Source: Novosphingobium acidiphilum DSM 19966
Lineage (GTDB): Bacteria > Pseudomonadota > Alphaproteobacteria > Sphingomonadales > Sphingomonadaceae
Length of the DNA: 64,000 nt
Direction: 5' to 3'
NCBI RefSeq assembly: GCF_000429005.1
Contig: NZ_AUBA01000010.1
Coordinates: 1 to 64,000, forward strand
Shown here: positions 17,785 through 26,081 of the stretch, piece by piece
Position numbering within the stretch: position 1 is the stretch's first letter
Layout: every line of letters begins with the position of its first letter
Made by a program: the position numbers and the translations under genes
The notes under the pieces: model-generated
Seen by the model: only the letters and a program-made list of their open reading frames with translations
Databases searched by the model: none
Told to the model about the DNA's origin: nothing

Positions 17785-19374
17785 TTGACAGACCATGACG
17801 TATTGATCGTTGGATCGGGCGCGGCAGGATTGACCGCGGCGCTGGTACTGGCAGAGCGGTTGAAGGTGCTGGTGCTCGCCAAAGGTGCGCTTGATGCCGG
17901 ATCGACGGCCTGGGCGCAGGGCGGGATCGCCGCCGTGCTCGACCAGGGCGATACGTTCGAGGATCACATCCGCGATACGATGGTTGCCGGTGGCGGGTTG
18001 AACCGTCGCGAAACGGTCGAATTCGTGGTGGAACATGCGCCCGAAGCGATCGGCCGGCTGGCCGCGCTGGGCGTGCCGTTCAACGAAGAGGCAGGCGCAC
18101 TGCACCTGACCCGCGAAGGGGGGCATTCGCACCGGCGCATCGTCCACGTCGATGATGCCACCGGGTTTGCCGTGCAGGAGGCGCTGCTCAAGGCCGCGCA
18201 TGCGCATCCCAACATCACCTTGCGCCCGCACAGCGTGGCAATCGATCTGGTGACCGACCGGCATCGTGCCGATGGCGGTGACGATGGTGCCGCGGGCCGG
18301 CGTGTGTGGGGCGTCTATGCGCTGGATGCGACGACGGGCCGCGTCGAATGCCACGTGGCGCGATCGACGATCCTGGCGACCGGCGGGGCCGGGCGCACGT
18401 ATTTGTTCAGCACCGCACCGCGTGGCGCCACCGGCGACGGCATTGCCATGGCGTGGCGCGCCGGCGCGCGGGTGTCGAACATGGAATTCATGCAGTTTCA
18501 CCCGACCTGCCTCTACAATCTTGAGGTCAAGAACCTGCTGATCACCGAGGCGGTGCGCGGCGAAGGCGGTCATTTGCTGCTGCCGACCACGGGCGAACGG
18601 TTCATGCCGCGGTTTGATGTGCGCGCCGAACTGGCCCCGCGCGATATTGTCGCGCGCGCAATCGATCACGAAATCAAGCGGCTGGGGCTCGATTATGTCC
18701 ATCTCGACATCAGCCACAAGGACCCGGAATTCGTCCGCGCCCATTTCCCCAATATCCATGAACGGCTGCTGGCGCTGGGCATCGACATGACGCGTCAGCC
18801 GATTCCGGTGGTTCCCGCCCAGCATTACACGTGCGGCGGGGTCCTGGTCGATCTGGCTGGGCGGACCGATCTGCCGGGGCTTTATGCCGTCGGCGAATGT
18901 TCGGAAAGCGGTCTGCACGGGGCCAATCGCCTGGCGTCGAACAGCCTGCTGGAATGCTTTGTGTTCGGCGATGCTTCGGCCCGCGACATCCTGGCGCTGT
19001 GGGACGATTTCCCGCCGCCGCCGCCGATCCGGCCATGGGATGAAAGCCGCGTCGGCAGTTCGGACGAAGAGGTCGTGATCAAGCAGAACTGGACCGAACT
19101 GCGCCGGTTCATGTGGAACTATGTCGGCATCGTGCGCACCAACAAGCGGCTCGAACGCGCGGCGCACCGCATCACGCTGCTCAAGAACGAAGTGCACGAA
19201 TATTACAGCCATTTTCGCGTCACCGCCGACCTGATCGAATTGCGCAACCTGTTGCAAACCGCCGACCTGATCGTGAAGAGCGCGCGCGCGCGTCGCGAAA
19301 GCCGGGGGCTGCATTTCAACCAGGATTATCCTGCCACCCATCCGGCCGCGCGGGACACGATTCTGGTTCCCTGA
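17785..19374 (+). CDS. nadB: L-aspartate oxidase NadB
   Basis: 529 residues from TTG 17785. The FAD-binding GSGAAGLTAAL is at the N-terminus. HSHRRIVHVDDATG and EFMQFHPTCLY are active-site segments of the succinate dehydrogenase/aspartate oxidase flavoproteins. The enzyme oxidises L-aspartate to iminoaspartate, the first step of de novo NAD synthesis; nadA and nadC are not adjacent. No ATG fits upstream. A GC-only hairpin (19401–19417, 7-bp stem, 3-base loop) follows the stop but lacks a T-run. Confidence 0.96.
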   Translation: MTDHDVLIVGSGAAGLTAALVLAERLKVLVLAKGALDAGSTAWAQGGIAAVLDQGDTFEDHIRDTMVAGGGLNRRETVEFVVEHAPEAIGRLAALGVPFNEEAGALHLTREGGHSHRRIVHVDDATGFAVQEALLKAAHAHPNITLRPHSVAIDLVTDRHRADGGDDGAAGRRVWGVYALDATTGRVECHVARSTILATGGAGRTYLFSTAPRGATGDGIAMAWRAGARVSNMEFMQFHPTCLYNLEVKNLLITEAVRGEGGHLLLPTTGERFMPRFDVRAELAPRDIVARAIDHEIKRLGLDYVHLDISHKDPEFVRAHFPNIHERLLALGIDMTRQPIPVVPAQHYTCGGVLVDLAGRTDLPGLYAVGECSESGLHGANRLASNSLLECFVFGDASARDILALWDDFPPPPPIRPWDESRVGSSDEEVVIKQNWTELRRFMWNYVGIVRTNKRLERAAHRITLLKNEVHEYYSHFRVTADLIELRNLLQTADLIVKSARARRESRGLHFNQDYPATHPAARDTILVP

Positions 19375-19428
19375 AGGGCCGGTCCGGTCGGGGTTCGCGT
19401 GCCGCCGCAGCGGCGGCCCTGTGGCAAT

Positions 19429-19437
19429 TGTGGATAA
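19429..19437 (-). promoter_or_regulatory. DnaA box candidate (perfect)
   Basis: TGTGGATAA is the exact reverse complement of the consensus DnaA box TTATCCACA. It lies inside an inverted repeat (TGTGGC 19420–19425, GCCACA 19440–19445) about 500 bp upstream of nrdA. In E. coli, DnaA regulates nrdAB, so a regulatory role is plausible. Confidence 0.5.
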
Positions 19438-19464
19438 TCGCCACAGCGGGTCTGGACAGGCGCC

Positions 19465-19473
19465 TTGTCCACA
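19465..19473 (+). promoter_or_regulatory. DnaA box candidate (one mismatch)
   Basis: TTGTCCACA differs from the consensus at one position and points opposite to the perfect box 28 bases upstream. It forms the right arm of an imperfect palindrome that starts with CTGGACAGG at 19452. Confidence 0.4.
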
Positions 19474-19649
19474 GGATCGTCAGCCGGCCGAAATTTTGTT
19501 TGCGGCGCTGCAATTCGGGCTTGAAATGGCGCTCGCCCCACGCGTCGCTGCACTGCACAACAGGTGTCATCACGATGAAACGAATCGTGCGTGCGACGAA
19601 CCGAATCGCTCTTGCGTGTATTACCCTCTTGTCTCATTTCTGCGTTCCG

Positions 19650-19697
19650 GCACTATAGGTAGTGGTTGCACAGGCCGGGGACCTCAAGACCTAGTTG
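19650..19697. promoter_or_regulatory. Pair of NrdR-box candidates
   Basis: GCACTATAGGTAGTGG (19650–19665) matches about 13 of 16 positions of the NrdR box (acacwatatcttgtgt type) and is a near-perfect dyad. CCTCAAGACCTAGTTG (19682–19697) is a weaker second copy. Their starts are 32 bp apart, the helical spacing expected for paired NrdR boxes. NrdR represses ribonucleotide reductase genes when dATP is high. The pair lies about 240 bp before the nrdA start, so the transcript would have a long leader. Confidence 0.6.
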
Positions 19698-19935
19698 CAG
19701 ACAGCATGCTTCGACAACGGGGCGTGAAACAGTGGCGGCACCGCGGTGTCGGCGCTGAAACCTGTCTGTTGCCAGGCGCGGGGGCCGTATGGGGCGGCAA
19801 TTTGATTCACGGTTTGTTCCGGGTGATGGTACACTGGGGCCAACCCGCTGAGTCGGATGACGGCGCGGTGCAAGATGACAGCTTTGCCATGGACCCGGCC
19901 GGATGCCGGGATCATGGTCATTCGGGGATGGTGGC

Positions 19936-21912
19936 GTGGATTTCAGGACTGGTGATAGCGGCGCGGCAGATGGCACACTTGGCCTTGACGAGGCCGGGGC
20001 CGATCTGTCGGGCGCGGAAAAGGCGCTTGGCATGATGGCAAAGGATCTTGGTACGGCAGCGCTGGTGGCGCCGCAGGCGCGCCTGCATCAGGAAGATTCC
20101 AAGGCGGTTCACGCCCGCCGGTTCGATATCCGCACCGACCCGTCGCGCGATGCGCTGTTGACCGTGTTCGGCAAGGACACGCTTGACGATCGCTATCTGC
20201 TGCCTGGCGAAAACTACCAGGATCTGTTCGCGCGCGTGGCAGCGGCCTATGCCGATGATGCCGATCATGCGCAGCGGCTGTATGATTATATCTCGCGCCT
20301 GTGGTTCATGCCGGCAACGCCGGTGTTGTCCAACGGCGGCACCGGGCGCGGATTGCCGATCTCGTGCTATCTCAATTCGGTCGAAGACAGCCTGGAAGGC
20401 ATCGTTGCCACCTGGAACGAAAATGTCTGGCTGGCGTCGCGCGGCGGCGGCATCGGCACGTATTGGGGCAAAGTGCGCGGTATCGGCGAAAGCGTCGGGC
20501 TGAACGGCAAGACCAGCGGCATTATCCCCTTCGTCCGCGTCATGGACAGCCTGACGCTTGCCATTTCGCAAGGATCGCTGCGCCGCGGTTCGGCGGCGTG
20601 TTACCTTGACGTCACGCACCCGGAAATCGAGGAATTCCTCGAAATCCGCAAGCCCAGCGGCGATTTCAACCGCAAGGCGCTCAATCTGCACCACGGCGTG
20701 CTGCTGACCGACGATTTCATGGAAGCGGTGCGCGACGGACGCGAATTCGAACTGAAAAGCCCCAAGGACGGCACCGTGCGCAGCAAGGTCGATGCGCGCA
20801 GCCTGTTCCAGAAACTGGTCGAAGTGCGTCTTGCCACGGGCGAGCCCTACATCGTGTTTTCGGACACGGTGAACCGCACCATGCCCAAGCATCATCGCGA
20901 TCTGGGGCTGAAGGTATCGACTTCGAACCTGTGTTCGGAAATCACCCTGCCGACCGGGCGCGACCATCTCGGCAACGACCGCACCGCGGTGTGCTGCCTG
21001 TCGTCGCTCAACCTTGAAACCTGGGACGAATGGCACGAAGACAAGCAGTTCGTGGGCGACGTGCTGCGGTTCCTCGACAATGTGCTGCAGGATTTCATCG
21101 ACCGCGCACCGGACGAAATGGCCCGCGCCAAGTATTCTGCCGCGCGCGAACGCTCGGTTGGCATGGGCGTGATGGGTTTCCACTCGTTCCTGCAGAAAAA
21201 GAGCATCGGCTTTGAAAGCGCGATGGCCAAGGCGTGGAACCTCAAGATGTTCCGCCACATCGCTTCGCGCGCGGATGAAGCCTCGCTGCTGCTGGCGCAG
21301 GAACGCGGACCTTGCCCCGATGCCGCCGACATGGGCGTGATGCAGCGTTTTTCGTGCAAGATGGCCATCGCGCCGACCGCATCGATCTCGATCATCTGCG
21401 GCGGCACGTCGGCCTGCATCGAGCCGATCCCGGCCAACATCTACACGCACAAGACGCTGTCGGGTTCGTTCGTGGTGAAGAACCCCTATCTCGAAAAGCT
21501 GCTCCAGGCGAAATCAAAGGATTCCACCAATGTGTGGAATTCGATCCTTGAACGCGGCGGCTCGGTTCAGCACCTCGATTTCCTGTCGCCCGAGGAAAAG
21601 GCGGTTTACAAGACCAGCTTTGAAATCGATCAGCGCTGGCTGCTCGAATTCGCAGCGGATCGCACCCCCTATATCGACCAGGCGCAGTCGCTGAACCTGT
21701 ATATCCCCGCCGATGTCGACAAGTGGGACCTGTTGATGCTGCATTATCAGGCATGGGAAAAGGGCATCAAGTCGCTCTATTACCTGCGCTCGAAATCGGT
21801 GCAGCGCGCAGGCTTTGCCGGCGGCGTCGAAGCCGACAACACCGCCGATGCGCCGGTGATCGAACTGCACACGCAGCAGACCGATTACGAGGAGTGCCTT
21901 GCCTGCCAGTAA
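19936..21912 (+). CDS. nrdA: Ribonucleotide reductase alpha subunit NrdA
   Basis: 658 residues from GTG 19936, chosen because GGGGATGG sits just upstream; the frame also has an ATG at 19903. LWFMPATPVLSNGG and ISCYLNSVED near the front, SEITLP and MGVMGFHSFL in the core, and a C-terminal ECLACQ with the Cys-x-x-Cys relay identify the large catalytic subunit. It reduces ribonucleoside diphosphates together with NrdB. No N-terminal ATP-cone is visible, so the usual dATP activity switch seems absent, which puts more weight on transcriptional control such as NrdR. The partner nrdB begins 540 bases downstream after a small membrane-protein gene. Confidence 0.95.
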   Translation: MDFRTGDSGAADGTLGLDEAGADLSGAEKALGMMAKDLGTAALVAPQARLHQEDSKAVHARRFDIRTDPSRDALLTVFGKDTLDDRYLLPGENYQDLFARVAAAYADDADHAQRLYDYISRLWFMPATPVLSNGGTGRGLPISCYLNSVEDSLEGIVATWNENVWLASRGGGIGTYWGKVRGIGESVGLNGKTSGIIPFVRVMDSLTLAISQGSLRRGSAACYLDVTHPEIEEFLEIRKPSGDFNRKALNLHHGVLLTDDFMEAVRDGREFELKSPKDGTVRSKVDARSLFQKLVEVRLATGEPYIVFSDTVNRTMPKHHRDLGLKVSTSNLCSEITLPTGRDHLGNDRTAVCCLSSLNLETWDEWHEDKQFVGDVLRFLDNVLQDFIDRAPDEMARAKYSAARERSVGMGVMGFHSFLQKKSIGFESAMAKAWNLKMFRHIASRADEASLLLAQERGPCPDAADMGVMQRFSCKMAIAPTASISIICGGTSACIEPIPANIYTHKTLSGSFVVKNPYLEKLLQAKSKDSTNVWNSILERGGSVQHLDFLSPEEKAVYKTSFEIDQRWLLEFAADRTPYIDQAQSLNLYIPADVDKWDLLMLHYQAWEKGIKSLYYLRSKSVQRAGFAGGVEADNTADAPVIELHTQQTDYEECLACQ

Positions 21913-21987
21913 TGGCGCGCAAGGACCCTGCGATCATGGATCTTTTGATCATGACCCTCTTGCCCTGTCGCGATCCGGCGGTGTCCC

Positions 21988-22368
21988 ATGCGTAAATGGC
22001 ACCGCTGGCTTTCGGTGTGCTTTGGCGTGTTCCTGCTGTGGATCGCGGTGACCGGCGTGCTCAGCCAGATCGTGCCGCTGTTCGGGCAGGGCGAAGGCCG
22101 TCAGCACGCGGCAACGCCCCCGTCCGGCTTCGTGTGTCCGCCCGACTATTCGTGCCGGCCCAAGCCAAAGCCCGGTGATCCGCGGGCGCTGGTCGGTCTG
22201 CTGCATCATCTCCATTCGGGCGAAAGCTTTGGTCCGGTCGGCGTGGTGATTGCCACAGTGTCCGGGTTTGCCATGGTGTTCTTTGCCGGTTCGGGCCTGT
22301 GGCTTTACATCCAGATGTGGCGCAACCGTGCAAGCCGTGCGCTGGCGCCTCGCTGGTTCTGGAAATGA
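21988..22368 (+). CDS. PepSY-type small membrane protein between nrdA and nrdB
   Basis: 126 residues with two hydrophobic spans (WLSVCFGVFLLWIAVTGVL and GVVIATVSGFAMVFFAGSGL). Between them is a periplasmic loop with LVGLLHHLHSGESFG, typical of PepSY-associated transmembrane proteins (parts of iron-regulated membrane reductases). MRKWHRWLSV is the common opening of that family. It lies 76 bases after nrdA and 82 before nrdB, same strand, so it is very likely co-transcribed with them. Iron is needed for the NrdB cofactor, so a link to iron is possible, but that is inference. Confidence 0.75.
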   Translation: MRKWHRWLSVCFGVFLLWIAVTGVLSQIVPLFGQGEGRQHAATPPSGFVCPPDYSCRPKPKPGDPRALVGLLHHLHSGESFGPVGVVIATVSGFAMVFFAGSGLWLYIQMWRNRASRALAPRWFWK

Positions 22369-22450
22369 TTTTCTGCTCGCCCTGCCGGGCGATTCCCCTT
22401 TCGCCCAATCTGGCGTAAAACCATACACGCAATTCCCGGAGTTCGCTGCC

Positions 22451-23506
22451 ATGCCCCTTCTCGAAGCCCGCAATGCCTACAAGCCCTTCGAATATCCGTG
22501 GGCCTACGAGTTCTGGAAACGCCAGCAGCAGGTCCACTGGATGCCCGAGGAAGTGCCTCTGGGTGAAGATTGCCGCGACTGGGCGCAGAAGATCAGCGAT
22601 CACGAACGCAATTTGCTGACGCAGATCTTCCGCTTTTTCACCCAGGCCGACATCGATGTGCAAAATTGCTATCATGAACAATACGGCCGCGTGTTCAAAC
22701 CGACCGAGATCAAGATGATGCTCGCATCGTTTTCCAATATGGAAACGGTGCATGTTGCGGCCTATTCGCACCTGCTCGACACGATCGGCATGCCCGAAAG
22801 CGAATACGGCATGTTCCTCGAATACGAGGAAATGAAGGCCAAGCACGACTATCTGCAGCAGTTCGGCGTCGACACCGATGAAGACATCGCGCGCACGCTT
22901 GCCATGTTTGGCGGCTTTACCGAAGGGCTGCAGCTGTTCGCATCGTTCGCCATGCTGATGAACTTCCCCCGCTTCAACAAGATGAAGGGCATGGGACAGA
23001 TCGTGTCGTGGTCGGTCCGCGATGAAACACTCCATTGCGAAGGCATCACCCGCCTGTTCCACGCGTTCGTCCAGGAACGCGGGTGCCTGACCAAGTCGGT
23101 CAAGGAAGACATCATCGATGCCTGCCAGAAAACCGTCAGGCTGGAAGACGCGTTCATCGACCTGGCCTTTGAACAGGGACCGGTGCCCGGCATGTCGGCC
23201 AAGGAAATCAAGCGCTACATCCGCTATATCGCCGACTGGCGCCTGAGCCAGCTCGGGTTCCAGCCGATCTACATGATCGAAGACCACCCGCTGCCGTGGC
23301 TCGCCCCGCTGCTCAACGGTGTCGAACACGCCAACTTCTTCGAAACGCGCGCCACCGAATATTCCAAGGCCGCCACCCGTGGCAGCTGGAACGACGTGTG
23401 GGGCGCGTTCGACGGCCGCCGCAAGGCGAAGTCTGCGGCCAATATCGAACCGATGTCGGAAATGGCGCTCGACATGTTCGGCGCGGCGGGGATCGCGGCC
23501 GAGTAA
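22451..23506 (+). CDS. nrdB: Ribonucleotide reductase beta subunit NrdB (class Ia)
   Basis: 351 residues from ATG 22451 (CCGGAG upstream); the longer frame before it is a shadow of the PepSY gene. The diiron and radical sites are readable: METVHVAAYSHL supplies Glu, His (+3) and the radical Tyr (+7) in E. coli NrdB spacing, and VRDETLHCEG supplies the second Glu and His. A tyrosyl radical (class Ia) enzyme is therefore expected. It forms the active complex with NrdA. A strong rho-independent terminator follows. Confidence 0.95.
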   Translation: MPLLEARNAYKPFEYPWAYEFWKRQQQVHWMPEEVPLGEDCRDWAQKISDHERNLLTQIFRFFTQADIDVQNCYHEQYGRVFKPTEIKMMLASFSNMETVHVAAYSHLLDTIGMPESEYGMFLEYEEMKAKHDYLQQFGVDTDEDIARTLAMFGGFTEGLQLFASFAMLMNFPRFNKMKGMGQIVSWSVRDETLHCEGITRLFHAFVQERGCLTKSVKEDIIDACQKTVRLEDAFIDLAFEQGPVPGMSAKEIKRYIRYIADWRLSQLGFQPIYMIEDHPLPWLAPLLNGVEHANFFETRATEYSKAATRGSWNDVWGAFDGRRKAKSAANIEPMSEMALDMFGAAGIAAE

Positions 23507-23530
23507 CACGACAGCGATTGCGTTGAAAAT

Positions 23531-23565
23531 GGCCCGGCTTGCGATGTGCAGGCCGGGCCTTTTTT
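23531..23565 (+). terminator. Rho-independent terminator after nrdB
   Basis: GGCCCGGC (23531–23538) and GCCGGGCC (23552–23559) form a perfect 8-bp GC stem with a 13-base loop, followed by six T. It is the natural end of the nrdA–PepSY–nrdB transcript. Confidence 0.9.
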
Positions 23566-23628
23566 GTACCATCGGCAGGCGCGAAAGCACCTGCGCCGGC
23601 CGCAAAGCCCGTGCCGCAGGTACAAAAA
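23560..23628. repeat. Long palindrome overlapping the nrdB terminator
   Basis: TTTTTGTACC (23561–23570) and GGTACAAAAA (23619–23628) are perfect 10-bp arms. Inside them AGGCGC and GCGCC form an inner stem, and the similarity extends outward (GGGCCTTTT versus AAAAGCCC). The minus strand thus carries a second poly-T hairpin. It may be a bidirectional terminator or a small extragenic palindromic element. Confidence 0.5.
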
Positions 23629-23667
23629 GCCCTTCGCAATTCCCGTCTTCCTGCCTATTTGCCGGCG

Positions 23668-24429
23668 ATGACCCCCGACCGTCTCGATCGCTTTGCCCGC
23701 CATATCGTCCTGCCCGAACTGGGCGGTGCGGGGCAGGCACGGCTGGTGCAGGCGCATGTCGTGCTGGTGGGGGTGGGGGGGATCGGCAATCCGGCCCTGC
23801 AGTATCTGGCGGGCGCGGGGATCGGGCGGCTGACGCTGATCGATGACGATGATGTCGATCTGTCGAACCTGCAACGCCAGACGCTGTTTGCGCCTGACGA
23901 CATCGGCCACCCCAAAGTCGAAGTCGCGGCGCGGTGGGCGGCGCGGTTTGACCCCGCGCTGACGATCGTGGCGCATCGCGTCCGGCTGGATGCGGGCAGT
24001 GCGGCACAGCTGCTGGCGGGGGCGGATGTGGTGCTGGATGGCACCGATGCGTTTGCGACGCGGCTGGCGGTGGCCGATGCCTGTGTGGCGTTGGGCGTGC
24101 CTTTGACAAGCGCGGCGCTGGGTCGGTTCCAGGGGCAGGTGGGCAATTTTGCCGGACATCTGCCCGATCAGGCCTGTTACCGGTGTTTTGTCGGCGATGC
24201 ATTCGATGCCACCGATTGCGATACGTGCGCCGATCAGGGTGTGCTGGGCGCGATGGTCGGCATGGTCGGAGCTTTTGCGGCGATGCAGGCGCTGCGCGTG
24301 GTCACGGCGGGGGTATCGACGCTGGGCGATCCGCAATGGGGCCGGCTGCACGTGATCGATGGCCTGACGCCAGGCCTGCGCACGATGCGCATTCCCAAAG
24401 ACCCCGAATGCCGGACCTGCCACGCCTGA
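23668..24429 (+). CDS. MoeB/ThiF-type adenylyltransferase (HesA/MoeB/ThiF family)
   Basis: 253 residues from ATG 23668; the ORF extends upstream into the terminator region. VLVGVGGIGNPALQYLAGAG is the ATP-binding glycine loop, DDDDVDLSNLQRQ holds the adenylation residues, and CYRCF with CRTC near the end are the zinc cysteines. These enzymes adenylate the C-terminal Gly of MoaD or ThiS in molybdopterin or thiamine synthesis; which carrier is served here cannot be told. It has its own hairpin terminator and runs convergent to the sirtuin gene. Confidence 0.9.
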   Translation: MTPDRLDRFARHIVLPELGGAGQARLVQAHVVLVGVGGIGNPALQYLAGAGIGRLTLIDDDDVDLSNLQRQTLFAPDDIGHPKVEVAARWAARFDPALTIVAHRVRLDAGSAAQLLAGADVVLDGTDAFATRLAVADACVALGVPLTSAALGRFQGQVGNFAGHLPDQACYRCFVGDAFDATDCDTCADQGVLGAMVGMVGAFAAMQALRVVTAGVSTLGDPQWGRLHVIDGLTPGLRTMRIPKDPECRTCHA

Positions 24430-24432
24430 TCT

Positions 24433-24460
24433 GTGTTGCGTTTGATCTGACACGCAACAC
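24433..24460. terminator. Hairpin between convergent genes
   Basis: GTGTTGCGT (24433–24441) and ACGCAACAC (24452–24460) form a perfect 9-bp stem with a 10-base loop, 4 bases after the MoeB-like stop. A T-rich run (CCTTTGTTTT) follows about 12 bases later; on the other strand TTTTTTGCAACAC lies nearby. It probably ends transcripts from both sides. Confidence 0.55.
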
Positions 24461-24528
24461 GCATCACGCGCCTTTGTTTTCGCATCGTGTGTTGCAAAAA
24501 ACCGGTGCCCACTTGTTTGCACGGTGCT

Positions 24529-25239
24529 CTAGCCGAGCAGTTCGTCCACCCAGGCGGTGACGATTTCGCTGGCGGGGCCCAGCCGGGTCTGGTCGAACCA
24601 CGCCGACCCTTGCGAGCGTTCCAGATTGAGTTCCAGCGTCTGCGCACCAAGTTCGCGCGCCAGCCGCACAAACCCGGCGGCCGGATAGACCGCGCCCGAG
24701 GTGCCGATCGATACGAACAGGTCCGCATCGGCCAGCAGGGTCTGGATCGCGTCCATGCGATAGGGGATTTCGCCAAACCACACGATATCGGGGCGCAGCG
24801 CGCGCGCGCCGCACGCCGGGCAGGCCGGACGGTCGATCAGCGCGCCGGTCCAACGGGTGCGGACATCGCACGCGGTGCACCACGCGCTCAGATGTTCGCC
24901 GTGCATGTGGATCACGGCGTGTGATCCGCCGCGTTCATGCAGATCATCGACGTTCTGCGTGACCACCGTGACCGGTCCTGCCCATTCGCGTTCGAGCCGG
25001 GCCAGCGCGCGGTGCGCGGCATTGGGTTCCTTGGTCTGGATCGCAGCGCGGCGCATGTCATAGAAACGCAGAACCAGGTCGGGATCGCGGGCAAACGCTT
25101 CGGGCGTGGCGACGTCTTCGACGCGGTGCTGTTCCCACAGGCTTGGACCGCCATTGGCGCCTGCGCGAAAGGTGTCGATACCGCTTTCGGCCGAAATGCC
25201 GGCACCGGTCAGGATGACGATGGAACGGGGTCTGTTCAT
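24529..25239 (-). CDS. cobB: NAD-dependent protein deacylase, sirtuin (CobB-like)
   Basis: 236 residues from ATG 25239 (an ATG at 25251 is also in frame). LTGAGISAESGIDTFR binds NAD, TQNVDDLHERGG and HMHGEH hold the active site with the catalytic His, and two Cys-x-x-Cys pairs (CTAC, CPAC) bind zinc. The FYDMRR stretch supplies Tyr and Arg in the Y-x-x-R spacing that class III sirtuins use to recognise succinyl and malonyl groups, so desuccinylation is likely besides deacetylation. It is divergent from dapB with about 110 bases between starts. Confidence 0.92.
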   Translation of the reverse strand: MNRPRSIVILTGAGISAESGIDTFRAGANGGPSLWEQHRVEDVATPEAFARDPDLVLRFYDMRRAAIQTKEPNAAHRALARLEREWAGPVTVVTQNVDDLHERGGSHAVIHMHGEHLSAWCTACDVRTRWTGALIDRPACPACGARALRPDIVWFGEIPYRMDAIQTLLADADLFVSIGTSGAVYPAAGFVRLARELGAQTLELNLERSQGSAWFDQTRLGPASEIVTAWVDELLG

Positions 25240-25352
25240 GGCGCGCATCATGGCGCGCCTTGCGGCATTTGGCCATGGCCCGGCAGGGAAACGCGCCTTG
25301 CACAGGCGCCTGCCAACGCCCAAAAGACGCGCCACCAGCAACGAGGGAAGCA

Positions 25353-26081
25353 ATGGCCAGAATCGGGATAATCGGCAGCGCGGGTCGCATGGGCCAGGCA
25401 TTGCAGGCCGCGGTTGCGGCAGCGGAGCATGACTATGCGGGTGGCGTGGACAGGGACGGCGACCTGGCGGCACTGGCGGCGCACAGCGATGTCATGGTGG
25501 ATTTTTCGGCACCCGGCGCGCTTGAAGCCAATCTCGAGGCGGCGATTGCGGCGGGTGTGCCGATGGTCGTGGGCACCACCGGGCTTGCCGAACGGCACCA
25601 CTGGCTGATCGATGGCGCGGCGGTGTCGATCCCGATCCTGCAGACCGGCAACACGTCGTTGGGCGTAACGCTGCTGGCGCATCTGGTGCGCGAGGCGGCA
25701 CAACGGCTGGGCCCCGACTGGGACATCGAAATTGTCGAGACGCACCACCGCATGAAGGTGGATGCGCCTTCGGGCACCGCGCTTCTGCTGGGCGAAGCGG
25801 CGGCCGACGGCCGGGGTGAAGCGCTGGGCGATGTGGCCCAGCGCGGCCGCGACGGCCTGACCGGCGCGCGCGTGCCGGGCGCGATCGGCTTTGCCAGTTT
25901 GCGCGGGGGCAGCGTGGCCGGCGATCATGCGGTGCATTTCCTGGCCGACAACGAGCGGCTGACGCTGTCGCACCTGGCCGAAAACCGTGGTATTTTTGCG
26001 CGCGGTGCAGTGCGTGCGGCGCACTGGCTGATCGGGCGGGCGCCGGGGCGTTATACCATGCCGCAGGTGCTCGACCTTTGA
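25353..26081 (+). CDS. dapB: 4-hydroxy-tetrahydrodipicolinate reductase DapB
   Basis: 242 residues from ATG 25353 with GAGGGA upstream. The NAD(P)H loop IIGSAGRMGQAL is at the N-terminus, and the catalytic segment ETHHRMKVDAPSGTA is full. It performs the second committed step to diaminopimelate and lysine. Its stop overlaps the nth start (TTGA), so the two are translationally coupled. lysC, the first enzyme of the same pathway, is at 37945. Confidence 0.97.
   Translation: MARIGIIGSAGRMGQALQAAVAAAEHDYAGGVDRDGDLAALAAHSDVMVDFSAPGALEANLEAAIAAGVPMVVGTTGLAERHHWLIDGAAVSIPILQTGNTSLGVTLLAHLVREAAQRLGPDWDIEIVETHHRMKVDAPSGTALLLGEAAADGRGEALGDVAQRGRDGLTGARVPGAIGFASLRGGSVAGDHAVHFLADNERLTLSHLAENRGIFARGAVRAAHWLIGRAPGRYTMPQVLDL

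Larger units (their letters stand above)
19375..19935. other. 560-bp regulatory gap upstream of nrdA
   Basis: No convincing long gene lies here; several frames are open but they look like shadows. In order it holds a GC hairpin (19401–19417), two DnaA-box candidates (19429–19473), a 27-codon frame with a signal-like peptide (19575–19658, MKRIVRATN...), a pair of NrdR-box candidates (19650–19697), and about 240 bases of leader before the nrdA start. The leader has no riboswitch I recognise. Confidence 0.6.

Noticed and set aside
17580..17882. 100-codon minus-strand frame at the nadB start
   Set aside because: It overlaps the nadB N-terminus and has no recognisable features.
19697..19935. Cobalamin riboswitch in the nrdA leader
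   Set aside because: The B12 box and the GCCACTG core are missing, and the enzyme is class Ia, which does not need B12.
19421..20035. 204-codon plus-strand frame upstream of nrdA
   Set aside because: It overlaps the nrdA start in another frame and lacks any protein-like pattern.
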